Positions 1-5,298 of a stretch of 6,550 nt of DNA are shown piece by piece. Source of the DNA: Dehalococcoidia bacterium UBA3254 (GTDB taxonomy: Bacteria; Chloroflexota; Dehalococcoidia; Dehalococcoidales; UBA3254); contig DEUU01000013.1 in NCBI GenBank assembly GCA_002362735.1, positions 1 to 6,550 on the forward strand. Reading direction: 5' to 3'. The translations under genes and the position numbers were made by a program. The notes beneath the pieces are model-generated. The model did not search any database. It worked only from the letters and a program-made list of their open reading frames with translations, and was not told the origin of the DNA. Within the stretch, counting starts at the first letter, position 1. Each line of letters opens with the position of its first letter.

Positions 1-608
1 TCACTGGAATCGTCATAGGGCTCCAGGTAGCGGTAGATGGAAGCATCCACTTCATCCCAGATTCCGAAGACCGCATTTCGGCCGTCCGCCAGGGGCCATT
101 CCAGGGTGCCGATCCATTCGGTAATGAGGGGGTCCGACCAGACCTTGAGCGGAGTCTGACCCTGGGTGGAGACCGCCGTCTTGCCGGACATCTCGTAGGT
201 AATGCTGTTCTGGTTGAAGTCAATCCCCGTCCCGCACCAGATTTCATCATCCGTGCCGTCGAAGGTCTGGGCTTTGCCGCTCAGTCCGTCTGCCTGCAAG
301 GGCTGGTTAGCGGCATACTTGGCCCCATTATGTGCGTTGCTTGTGCTGTCGTAGATATGAGAGGTATCCGCTCCATCGCTCATATGATACACCGCCAGGT
401 AGCTGGCATCCCAGACTACCTGCGCTGGGGCACTGGAAGTGTTTCCGACATAGGTCGCATTATCGGTATGAAGGCTATCGTAATAGATGAATAAATTGGT
501 ATCCTGGGTGCTGGAGAGGATCCAGCCGGATTTGCTGGCCCACAGCCAGGCTTCTTCATTAACGCTGTCCCATTTCTCGATTTCTACGTAGAGTTGGGTC
601 ACTCCATC
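1..608 (-). pseudogene. DUF2341/LamG-like secreted protein fragment, 5' end missing, runs off the window
   Basis: An uninterrupted minus-strand frame runs from about 608 to the window edge. Its start matches the middle of a DUF2341 domain (LYVEIEKWDSVNEEAWLW, then DTNLFIYYDS, then APAQVVWDASYLAVYHMSD). A stretch typical of LamG/concanavalin-A-like modules follows (DSTSNAHNGA, then GLSGKAQTFDGTDDEIWCG). The last 70 or so residues (WSDPLITEWIGTLEWPL, IYRYLEPYD) I do not recognise. In the family these are extracellular domains, commonly found in large surface proteins. The fragment has no signal peptide or credible start. Its frame extends upstream only to a stop near 683 and overlaps the RHS-like head gene, which ends at 599 in a different frame. 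The first half of DUF2341 is therefore missing and the fragment is probably not expressed as it stands. A frameshifted or misassembled fusion with the head gene is the alternative. Confidence 0.7.
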
Positions 609-1987
609 GCCTTGCCAACGCTGAGGTTCCATCCCAGGCCGACCCAGGAAGCCGATGTTCGTTTGCTTTTGGTCTCATCAAGAACAGAGCTGCTATAGGT
701 TAGGCTGAGTGAAGGTTGAAAACCGCCCGGTCCGGGAGGGAGCTCAAGCGGGTAACTGAATACGGATGATCCGGATTGCAGGTCTACTTCGCCGGCCATG
801 ACCCGGCCGGGATAATTGACCAGTACATTTAATTGTTCACCGAAATAAGAAAAATGGTCCGTGGTCGCCGTAAGGGTATAATTATCCTTATCGAAACGGT
901 TATTGGGTAGTGGCACCCATGATTTCTCTTTTTCATCATAATAGCAGAAAAGGGCTGAATCCGGGTCCAGTCCCTTTAGTTCTTCCGGGCTGTTTTGGAT
1001 GCTGATCTCAAGCTCTTTGTTGAAAGAGCTGACTTTAGCCATGGACTTGTTGGAAGCTTCCAGCTTGAAATAATGTACCATTTTTATGCCGGTGCCCGGG
1101 GGCGGAGGAAGTTCGGTCATTTCAATGTCTAACGGTTCGGAGACCGCTCCCTTCGGGATCTTGACCTGAATTTTCCCGGTAGAAGAGATGATTTCATTAT
1201 CTTTGTTGGGACTGACTTCAGCCGATACTTTCAGGGACGCGGAAGAGTTGCCAATGACCGGAGTAGGTGTCGGGCGGGGTTTGGGAGTGGGAATATTTTC
1301 CGGCTTATAAGGCGCAAGGATAGTATAGGGACCTGGCTGGCCGATATCCGCTGAAATGGTTTTGTTCTCCAAGTCTACTTTACCCTGTAAATTGATCCAG
1401 TTGGATTTTTCTTTATCAAAATAAGCAATGGAAAGATCGCCTGGCTTCGCTCCGGAGGCAATCTGGGAGGGATTGAAAGTTAAGGTTAGAGTAACGGGTG
1501 AATCAAAACTCAGTCCTTCCGGTCCGAGCTCATAGATGAGGCCGATGAACTGGGACTTGTCCTGGGGTGTGCCGGGTAGTTTGGTTAGCCGGGCCAGGAT
1601 GATTTCGGTTAAAGGTTTACCATCGGCCGTGAGGCTTTGAGCGCCGGCCGGGATGGTCAAAACCGCTTTCTTATCACTGGAGTAAGCTGTAATATAGTCC
1701 AGGAATTTACCTTCTTTATCGAGTCTATCAGATAATTTGTTTTTTCCCTGCGGAGGGCCGAGCGGAGACTTATGATCATGAGTGTCCGCAGGAGGTAAAG
1801 TCTCCGAGGCATCCGGAGACAGGCTTTCCGCTTGCTGCGTGGTTACGGTTGGGTTCCCGGAATTAAAATGCAGGTTTTGAGCCAGTATTTCATTTGGTAA
1901 AAGGCTAAAAATCATGATAAGAGCCAGTAAAATACTGAGAGATGTAAAAATCCTTGAATTTCTGAAGATCCCTGCTGTGCTTTTCAT
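599..1987 (-). CDS. Secreted RHS/SpvB-like protein, N-terminal head only (truncated)
   Basis: The frame encodes 462 residues from ATG 1987, preferred over an in-frame TTG at 2005 because AAGGAG lies 6 nt before the ATG. An N-terminal signal peptide is visible (basic start with R9 and R12, hydrophobic SLSILLALIMIFSLL, possible cut after LA in NEILAQN). Two beta-rich ZU5-like segments follow, about residues 95-225 and 250-385, recognisable by IPAGA and IPKGAV motifs and by a repeated pattern ending in YF/YYDKEKSNW. They are joined by a Pro-rich linker (PTPKPRPTPTP). The last 70 residues are the conserved start of SpvB/RHS proteins: VDLQSGSSVFSYPLELPPGP, then QPSLSLTYSSS, then ASWVGLGWNLSVG. In the family this leads into a long YD-repeat shell of well over 1,000 residues. 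Here it stops five codons later (KAME, TGA). The product is thus probably an exported but non-functional stub. The ZU5 assignment is from pattern only. Confidence 0.8.
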   Translation of the reverse strand: MKSTAGIFRNSRIFTSLSILLALIMIFSLLPNEILAQNLHFNSGNPTVTTQQAESLSPDASETLPPADTHDHKSPLGPPQGKNKLSDRLDKEGKFLDYITAYSSDKKAVLTIPAGAQSLTADGKPLTEIILARLTKLPGTPQDKSQFIGLIYELGPEGLSFDSPVTLTLTFNPSQIASGAKPGDLSIAYFDKEKSNWINLQGKVDLENKTISADIGQPGPYTILAPYKPENIPTPKPRPTPTPVIGNSSASLKVSAEVSPNKDNEIISSTGKIQVKIPKGAVSEPLDIEMTELPPPPGTGIKMVHYFKLEASNKSMAKVSSFNKELEISIQNSPEELKGLDPDSALFCYYDEKEKSWVPLPNNRFDKDNYTLTATTDHFSYFGEQLNVLVNYPGRVMAGEVDLQSGSSVFSYPLELPPGPGGFQPSLSLTYSSSVLDETKSKRTSASWVGLGWNLSVGKAME

Positions 1988-1993
1988 TTCGTT

Positions 1994-1999
1994 CTCCTT
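1994..1999 (-). promoter_or_regulatory. Ribosome binding site that fixes the start of the RHS-like head gene
   Basis: The minus strand reads AAGGAG followed by AACGAA and then ATG (1987-1985). This near-perfect Shine-Dalgarno with 6-nt spacing lies inside the longer frame that would begin at TTG 2005. It therefore argues for ATG 1987 as the true start. Confidence 0.8.
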
Positions 2000-2046
2000 C
2001 TTCAATTTATTTCAATTTTCTTAAGCTAAATCTAAAGGGCGGAGCT

Positions 2047-2107
2047 GGATTTTTGAGACAAAAACATCCCCGCTCATTGAAAGGAATCTTTCAAAATTAG
2101 ATTTCCT
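2047..2107 (-). other. Structured 5' leader: two adjacent hairpins
   Basis: Two stem-loops lie in the transcribed leader of the RHS-like gene. The first is 2047-2069: GGAT+TTTTG pairs with CAAAA+ATCC, with a 2-nt bulge and a 3-nt loop. The second is 2082-2107: AGGAATCT pairs with AGATTTCCT, with one bulged base and a loop of about 9 nt. With a transcription start near 2176 the leader would be about 190 nt, long enough for post-transcriptional control. I match no known riboswitch class, and the stems are short and AT-rich, so they may be fortuitous. Confidence 0.3.
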
Positions 2108-2182
2108 GGCGAGATTTGCTGTCTTGGATAATACCGGAAGTCTTATGGGTCTATCGTTAGTGTTTATTTACCAGGTAAAATT

Positions 2183-2210
2183 ATTCTAACATAGGGCTAA
2201 ATCAAGTCAA
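2183..2210 (-). promoter_or_regulatory. Promoter for the RHS-like head gene
   Basis: The minus strand has TTGACT (2210-2205), a 16-bp spacer and TAGAAT (2188-2183). Each hexamer matches the sigma-A-type consensus at five of six positions. Transcription would start near 2176 and read into the gene starting at 1987. The 16-bp palindrome 2211-2226 abuts the -35 box. Its centre lies about 42 bp upstream of the predicted start, a position typical for an activator that touches RNA polymerase. Activation rather than repression is inference. Confidence 0.55.
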
Positions 2211-2226
2211 CTCACAATGTTGTGAG
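2211..2226. promoter_or_regulatory. Operator-like palindrome 1 (CTCACAA-N2-TTGTGAG)
   Basis: CTCACAA and TTGTGAG form a perfect inverted repeat with a 2-bp centre. It lies directly upstream of the -35 box of the minus-strand promoter. The same half-site recurs in the larger palindrome about 54 bp away (centre to centre), close to five helical turns, so one protein could bind both faces cooperatively. The protein is not identifiable from the motif alone. Confidence 0.6.
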
Positions 2227-2260
2227 GATTAGTGTATCGATTGTATCGCTTTAAGACTGA

Positions 2261-2290
2261 AATTCTCACAATATTGTGAGAATTGTGAGG
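2261..2290. promoter_or_regulatory. Operator-like palindrome 2: perfect 24-bp palindrome plus an extra half-site
   Basis: Positions 2261-2284 are a perfect, gapless 24-bp palindrome (half AATTCTCACAAT). A third TTGTGAG follows at 2283-2289, in direct repeat with the right half of the palindrome at a 9-bp period (2274-2280 and 2283-2289). TTGACA follows at 2292-2297 on the plus strand, but no good -10 is spaced from it and no plus-strand gene follows. I therefore take the array as upstream regulatory sites for the minus-strand promoter at 2183-2210. No regulator is assigned. Confidence 0.6.
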
Positions 2291-2372
2291 ATTGACAAAG
2301 GGATTTTCGTACTATTACCGGCAAAAAGAGGTTCTTCGACTTGAAAATCGCCCGTTAAATGAAGAATGGGTT

Positions 2373-3077
2373 TCAGGATGATAGATTGCGAATTAAATAT
2401 CCTTGCCCGTAGCGGTTTTTGATATACTTGAAATCCGGGCTGGGGTCATGAAGCTTGTGGCGGAGACGGGAGAGGTTGACTTCCAGGGAATGGATGTTTC
2501 CCTCATTCTCTTCTCCCCAGATCTCATTTATTATTTCATTCCGAAATACTACTTCGCCTGCCTTTTTAGACAGGAAAGCTAGTATCCGGTATTCGGTAGC
2601 TGAAAGGTCGATGACCTCTTTGCTGACGGTTACTGTTTGTTTCATGAAGTCAATCCTCAGATCGCCGCACTCAAAATAAGATTCAGGAGATTGTATTTCC
2701 GGAAATGACGTCCGGCGGAGTACCGTCCGGATATGAGCAATTAACTTATCCGGCAAGAAAGGTTTGGCAATATAGTCATCCGCCCCAGCCGCCAGCCCGG
2801 ATATCTCGTCTTTCATAGTGTCTTTTCCGCTCACCATGATGATCGGAACGTTGGAGAATGACCGTATGTTTTTGCACAACGTATATCCATCGATATCCGG
2901 CAGCATAATATCTAATAGTACCAGGAAGAGTGAATGGTCTTTGAATGCTTTGAGGGCTTCTTGGCCGTTACAGGCTGTAATGACCTCAAAATTATACATA
3001 TTTAAAATTTCCTGCATCATTAACAAATATTGGATGTCGTCATCCACAACTAATATCTTTGTTGTTTGCTTTACCAT
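2373..3077 (-). CDS. OmpR/PhoB-family response regulator transcription factor
   Basis: The 234-residue protein is the usual length for this family. Residues about 7-120 are a receiver domain: acidic pocket D12/D13, phospho-acceptor D56 in LLDIMLPDIDG, switch residue S83 in PIIMVSG, and K105 in YIAKPF. Residues about 135-230 are a winged-helix DNA-binding domain (LSATEYRIL, IHSLEVNLSRLRHKL, YGQGYLI). All phosphorylation residues are present, so it should be an active cytoplasmic two-component regulator. It starts at ATG 3077 with GGAAGGA about 6 nt upstream. No sensor kinase gene is visible beside it, making it an orphan within this window. It lies just upstream of, and on the same strand as, the secreted RHS-like gene and its TTGTGAG sites. 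Control of that gene is possible but unproven, since this family normally binds direct rather than inverted repeats. Confidence 0.93.
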   Translation of the reverse strand: MVKQTTKILVVDDDIQYLLMMQEILNMYNFEVITACNGQEALKAFKDHSLFLVLLDIMLPDIDGYTLCKNIRSFSNVPIIMVSGKDTMKDEISGLAAGADDYIAKPFLPDKLIAHIRTVLRRTSFPEIQSPESYFECGDLRIDFMKQTVTVSKEVIDLSATEYRILAFLSKKAGEVVFRNEIINEIWGEENEGNIHSLEVNLSRLRHKLHDPSPDFKYIKNRYGQGYLIRNLSS

Positions 3078-3198
3078 GTTGTTCCTTCCCTTCTCCGGAT
3101 CGATATTCTAATTCTAATCTCAGGGGGGTAAGGTTCTTTTGATTCCAGCATCTTTAATAGCAGAATATTTCGTATGTGATACTGGAGGTACGATTCTA

Positions 3199-3226
3199 AT
3201 TTTAAAGGCTTACACCCAAACGTCAA
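3199..3226 (-). promoter_or_regulatory. Promoter for the response regulator
   Basis: The minus strand has TTGACG (3226-3221), a 16-bp spacer and TAAAAT (3204-3199). Each box matches consensus at five of six positions. It would give a leader of about 115 nt before the start at 3077. I see nothing else supportable in 3112-3386, an AT-rich non-coding stretch. Confidence 0.45.
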
Positions 3227-3387
3227 TAGACAGTTTGACTAATTTTAACTAGCCAATAAGTCACAATCACTCAATTTATTGACTCGGAAGGACGGATTTA
3301 GAAATACAAAAAGCAGAGGAACCGCCATAAAGGTATTGAAAATATTATGTTTTGACTGTCTCACTTTCGCTAACTACATTTAATTTG

Positions 3388-3534
3388 GATGTTGTTGAAA
3401 TAGTCACTTTTTCAGCAGTCTGTTCATTGGATACGCCCGAAAGAATTGCTGTTGCATTGGAGGTCCCGATAATTGAGCTTATAGCTAAGTGTTCTTGGTT
3501 TGCGGAAACAGTAATCTTTTTCAAATACAACTAA
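3388..3534 (+). pseudogene. XRE-type helix-turn-helix remnant, left copy
   Basis: The plus-strand frame contains SLDTPERIAVALEVPIIEL, which matches the last two helices of Cro/CI (XRE) domains (family pattern SLDTLERIAKALxVPxxEL). The preceding VVEIVTFSAV aligns by position and length with the recognition-helix segment usually reading xSEIExGxxN. The first helices and a start codon are missing, and the frame ends with TAA at 3532-3534. Leu is replaced by Pro in the fourth helix (PERIA instead of LERIA), which would break it. The DNA is repeated at 6431-6550. I regard it as a decayed regulator or antitoxin fragment. The opposite-strand frame here is also open but has no recognisable pattern. 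Confidence 0.5.
3391..3510. repeat. Left copy of a direct repeat of about 120 bp
   Basis: This segment aligns without gaps to 6431-6550. Six mismatches are seen (at 3395, 3411, 3415, 3417, 3435 and 3437), all transitions, and the last 73 bp are identical. Similarity begins around 3387. The right copy is cut by the window edge, so the repeat may be longer. Together the copies bracket three toxin-antitoxin modules. Confidence 0.95.
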
Positions 3535-3854
3535 TCAATGGCTAACTGTATTTTGATGGCTTCTTCTATTCTGTGCATCTCATCTTGGGAAATTGTTCCA
3601 GCACAGCTTAATAACCTGGTTTTGCTCACAGTCGCCAGTTGGTCTGCCATAGCTTTACTTTCCTTACCATCAAAAGCTATCAGAGCTTCACTGGGATAAA
3701 GCCGCTCTGTCCTGGAGGTGAGAGGAACAACTTGAACCCGGTTAAGATACTTGTTTGAGGCGTTATTACTGACAATTACTGCGGGTCGTTTCTTTTGGGT
3801 TTCCCCGCCGATGGATGGATCGAAGTTTATCCACCAGACCTCACCGCGTTTCAT
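3531..3854 (-). CDS. mazF: MazF/PemK-type toxin (endoribonuclease)
   Basis: The 107-residue protein has the hallmarks of MazF/PemK: MKRGEVWWINFDP at the start, GGETQKKRPAVIVSN, VPLTS at 43-47, and MADQLATVSKTRL at 69-81. The family forms dimers that cut mRNA or other RNA at short sites and stop growth when the antitoxin is degraded. The start is ATG 3854, with AAGGA 8 nt upstream. A longer frame reaches back to 3983 but only shadows the antitoxin gene. The gene overlaps the end of the antitoxin gene by 14 nt, implying translational coupling and a shared transcript. The stop (3533-3531) lies 20 bp from the left 120-bp repeat. The length is full and no motif is missing, so it is probably functional. 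The cleavage site cannot be predicted. Confidence 0.92.
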   Translation of the reverse strand: MKRGEVWWINFDPSIGGETQKKRPAVIVSNNASNKYLNRVQVVPLTSRTERLYPSEALIAFDGKESKAMADQLATVSKTRLLSCAGTISQDEMHRIEEAIKIQLAID

Positions 3855-4074
3855 GAACCAGGTCCTTGAAAGTAACCTCCGCCCACTCGACAGCTTCTCT
3901 CTCCCGCTTCTTATCTTTGGCCATTTCAGCATAAGCTGATTCCAGGTCAGGATGAATAACGTGTGGTCTGACCAATTCCTCAATGAACTTGCTTATCTTT
4001 CGTGGCCCTATATTTTTACGGAGACCTTTGTAGACCTCTTCATCAATTGTTACCGTCAATTTCTTTTGCATCAT
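3841..4074 (-). CDS. Ribbon-helix-helix-type antitoxin of the MazF module
   Basis: The product is a small charged protein of 77 residues, or 76 if translation starts at the second of two adjacent ATGs (4074 and 4071). The second is better spaced from the AAGGGG ribosome binding site (7 nt versus 4). The N-terminal strand and helices (KKLTVTIDEEVYKGL, then KISKFIEELVRPHV) fit the DNA-binding fold of CopG/RHH antitoxins. The polar tail (MAKDKKREREAVEWAE, then TFKDLVHETR) fits the part that usually wraps the toxin. It precedes and overlaps mazF. A frame extending upstream to 4188 is not used, because the promoter lies inside that extension. In the family the antitoxin binds its own promoter, and a matching palindrome is present at 4083-4105. 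Confidence 0.88.
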   Translation of the reverse strand: MMQKKLTVTIDEEVYKGLRKNIGPRKISKFIEELVRPHVIHPDLESAYAEMAKDKKREREAVEWAEVTFKDLVHETR

Positions 4075-4082
4075 AATACCCC

Positions 4083-4105
4083 TTACACGTGTATTATACG
4101 TGTAA
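4083..4105. promoter_or_regulatory. Operator of the RHH-MazF module
   Basis: Inverted arms TTACACGT (4083-4090) and ACGTGTAA (4098-4105) flank a 7-bp centre. The left side also contains a perfect 10-bp palindrome TACACGTGTA (4084-4093). The -10 box lies within this element, so a bound antitoxin would block polymerase. That is the standard autorepression arrangement for type II modules. Confidence 0.75.
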
Positions 4106-4121
4106 CAACCAACCCTGTCAA
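4093..4121 (-). promoter_or_regulatory. Consensus promoter of the RHH-MazF module
   Basis: The minus strand has TTGACA (4121-4116), exactly 17 bp, then TATAAT (4098-4093): both boxes perfect with optimal spacing. Transcription would start about 4087, leaving a leader of only some 13 nt that contains the ribosome binding site. Such a strong promoter fits a tightly self-repressed module. Its -35 box sits at the edge of the IS3 remnant. Confidence 0.85.
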
Positions 4122-4298
4122 CACGCGGTTTACCCAGTGGAAGAAAATAATGGCCGAGGAAGCCGTCGGCATCTTGAAAACGGCTCATCGCGGAAAACTC
4201 AGGATAAGAAAGACCTGATTAAAAAGCTATATCAAGAAATTGGTCGGCTCAAGGTAGAAAAGGATTTTTTAGAGGATAGCTTGGCTAGTATGGGCTAG
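4122..4298 (+). pseudogene. IS3-family orfA remnant (3' end, frameshifted)
   Basis: Two plus-strand frames together give the C-terminal half of an IS3-type OrfA: FTQWKKIMAEEAVGI, then ENGSSRKTQDKKDLIKKLY, then QEIGRLKVEKDFLEDSLASM. QWKK followed by LYxxIGxLKVExDFL, a leucine-zipper-like coiled coil, is characteristic. The frame change falls near 4172, where one T appears lost (ATCTTGAAAAC where ATCTTTGAAAAC would restore the frame). The N-terminal helix-turn-helix is absent and no orfB follows the stop at 4296-4298, so this cannot transpose. It lies between the RHH-MazF promoter and the Doc module and records a past IS insertion or deletion. Confidence 0.75.
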
Positions 4299-4302
4299 AG
4301 CA

Positions 4303-4416
4303 GTGTCGCCAGGCTATCAAACAAGGGAAAGGGTTGTGCAAAAAAGTCAGAAATGGCTTAATGACAAAATACTGAAAAATGAACCCATGATAGACGGTGC
4401 AAGATTATTGGATTAG
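4303..4416 (+). pseudogene. Unassigned short reading-frame remnant
   Basis: From GTG 4303 a 37-codon plus-strand frame reads TRERVVQKSQKWLNDKIL and then KNEPMIDGARLLD before TAG at 4414-4416. It continues after the stop as VEQFLKN. The sequence is protein-like but I do not recognise the family. It has no ribosome binding site, follows the IS3 remnant and overlaps the end of the Doc gene. It is best read as a relict and could be chance. Confidence 0.2.
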
Positions 4417-4799
4417 GTAGAACAATTTCTGAAAAACGCGGTGACCGCCGGCTTGTCCATTTTTCCTTCTGCTACTGAGAGAACAACCTTTTCGAAGGCA
4501 TCCTCATCGGCATGAAGGTCCATTCCATTCATCAGGAGAAAGACGACAGCGGCTACGGCGCCGGTCCGTTTGTTACCATCCATGAATGGATGATTTCGGA
4601 CAATGTGAAAGAGATAAGCGGCTGCCATTTCGAAAATATCCGTGTGTAGATAACTAGCACCAACACCGACAGACGGCATTGCGACGGCAGACTTCAGTAG
4701 CTCAAGGTCGCGGATTCCTGCACACCCGCCATACCGTTCTATCTGGTCGTTATGAATTTCAATAACCTCGTCAAGTCCAAGAAAGATAGGCTCAATCAA
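4413..4799 (-). CDS. doc: Doc-type Fic-domain toxin
   Basis: The 128-residue protein is close to the usual Doc length. The Fic/Doc signature HPFMDGNKRTG is at 70-80, with catalytic H70, D74, N76, K77 and R78. Lys rather than Gly after GN marks the Doc subgroup, known from phage P1 Doc to phosphorylate EF-Tu and halt translation rather than AMPylate. The upstream conserved stretch GIRDLELLKSAVAMP is also present. The start is TTG at 4799; no ATG or GTG is possible because the preceding codon is TGA. AAGAGG lies 8 nt upstream. The gene overlaps the antitoxin stop by 4 nt (TTGA), so translation is probably coupled and kept low. The partner is AbrB/MazE-like, not the classical Phd. All key residues are present. 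The end overlaps a relict on the other strand. Confidence 0.92.
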   Translation of the reverse strand: MIEPIFLGLDEVIEIHNDQIERYGGCAGIRDLELLKSAVAMPSVGVGASYLHTDIFEMAAAYLFHIVRNHPFMDGNKRTGAVAAVVFLLMNGMDLHADEDAFEKVVLSVAEGKMDKPAVTAFFRNCST

Positions 4800-5023
4800 T
4801 CAGCAAGCCTCTTAAGAGCGCCTCCGAATTTTGTGTTGGCCTTGCCAAGCGCTTCCTGAAACTGACGCTTCCTTTTCTCATCTCTGACTGGTGAGATTAG
4901 CAGAAGCGTGCCATCTGTTGAAATTTCGAGAGGTGTCTGGTCAGTGATATTAAGAAGCTCAAGCACCCCTTTGTCTATCACAAGCGCTAGGCTGTTACCA
5001 TGCCTGGTAAGTTTTTTTAACAT
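4796..5023 (-). CDS. AbrB/MazE-fold (SpoVT-AbrB) antitoxin of the Doc module
   Basis: The 75-residue protein carries an N-terminal swapped-hairpin AbrB/MazE domain (about 1-46: KKLTRHGNSLALVIDKGVLE, then PLEISTDGTLLLISPV). A positively charged tail follows (RDEKRKRQFQEAL, then KFGGALKRLAD) and is likely to contact the toxin. RHGNSLALVI is the typical DNA-binding turn. The start is ATG 5023 with a strong GGGGGAG about 4 nt upstream. It is expected to neutralise the Doc toxin encoded immediately after it and to repress their common promoter as a dimer, and a 26-bp palindromic element overlaps that promoter. AbrB-type partners for Fic/Doc toxins are known but less studied than Phd-Doc. Confidence 0.88.
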   Translation of the reverse strand: MLKKLTRHGNSLALVIDKGVLELLNITDQTPLEISTDGTLLLISPVRDEKRKRQFQEALGKANTKFGGALKRLAD

Positions 5024-5042
5024 AGTCTCCCCCTCATGTGGT

Positions 5043-5068
5043 TAATACATTATATTTACAATGTATTA
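5043..5068. promoter_or_regulatory. Operator of the AbrB-Doc module
   Basis: Perfect inverted arms TAATACATT (5043-5051) and AATGTATTA (5060-5068) are separated by 8 bp. They lie 20 bp before the antitoxin start and cover both candidate -10 boxes. This is the expected binding site of the antitoxin or the toxin-antitoxin complex. Confidence 0.75.
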
Positions 5069-5088
5069 CCAATACTGGATTTTGTCAA
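5060..5088 (-). promoter_or_regulatory. Promoter of the AbrB-Doc module
   Basis: The minus strand has TTGACA (5088-5083), 17 bp, then TACATT (5065-5060). A perfect TATAAT also exists at 5054-5049, but its -35 region (CAGTAT) is poor. Either way transcription starts inside or just beyond the palindrome. The -35 box overlaps the stop codon of the remnant at 5085-5260. Confidence 0.6.
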
Positions 5089-5260
5089 TCCTCTTTGTCC
5101 TTTTCTTCGTCCTTTTCATCAAATGCCAGGGGAAGATGATCTAACAAACAAGGATCAGCAATGGACCTGCCGAATCATTTTCAACTAAATCATATGTCAC
5201 TCTTAACATTGATGCCGATGTTTGTCCAGTGGTAGTTTCAAAAAGTGGGTAAATAGCCAT
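5085..5260 (-). pseudogene. Unassigned remnant: two overlapping minus-strand reading frames
   Basis: One frame runs from ATG 5260 to TAG 5143-5141 (39 residues: MAIYPLFETTTGQTSASMLR, then VTYDLVENDSAG). A second overlapping frame, open from 5174 to TGA at 5087-5085, encodes GRSIADPCLLDHLPLAFDE with a highly charged tail KDEEKDKED. They could be one small gene or a gene end split by a frameshift near 5175. I recognise neither. No convincing ribosome binding site precedes 5260. The left 24-bp repeat copy (5211-5234) lies inside it. Low confidence that it codes. Confidence 0.22.
5211..5234. repeat. Left copy of a perfect 24-bp direct repeat
   Basis: The 24 bases beginning GATGCCGATG and ending CCAGTGGTA recur without mismatch at 6110-6133 in the same orientation. 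Flanking bases differ on both sides. The copies bracket the relBE module and are 899 bp apart. Confidence 0.95.
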
Positions 5261-5298
5261 CTTGCTTGACTTTGCAGTTGTAAAAAGTTAACTAAGAT

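Noticed and set aside
2006..2176. Riboswitch, such as cyclic di-GMP type, in the RHS-gene leader
   Set aside because: The conserved core motifs of that class are not present. Only two short simple hairpins are seen.
2455..3111. Plus-strand open frames opposite the response regulator
   Set aside because: They are antisense shadows of a clear OmpR/PhoB gene, with low-complexity text and no ribosome binding sites.
3352..3380. Plus-strand promoter-like TTGACT-17-TACATT before the XRE remnant
   Set aside because: It lies just outside the repeated DNA and no intact gene follows. AT-rich sequence gives such matches by chance.
3345..3530. Minus-strand open frame across the left repeat
   Set aside because: It has no recognisable domain or ribosome binding site. 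The plus-strand reading gives a coherent helix-turn-helix pattern in both repeat copies.
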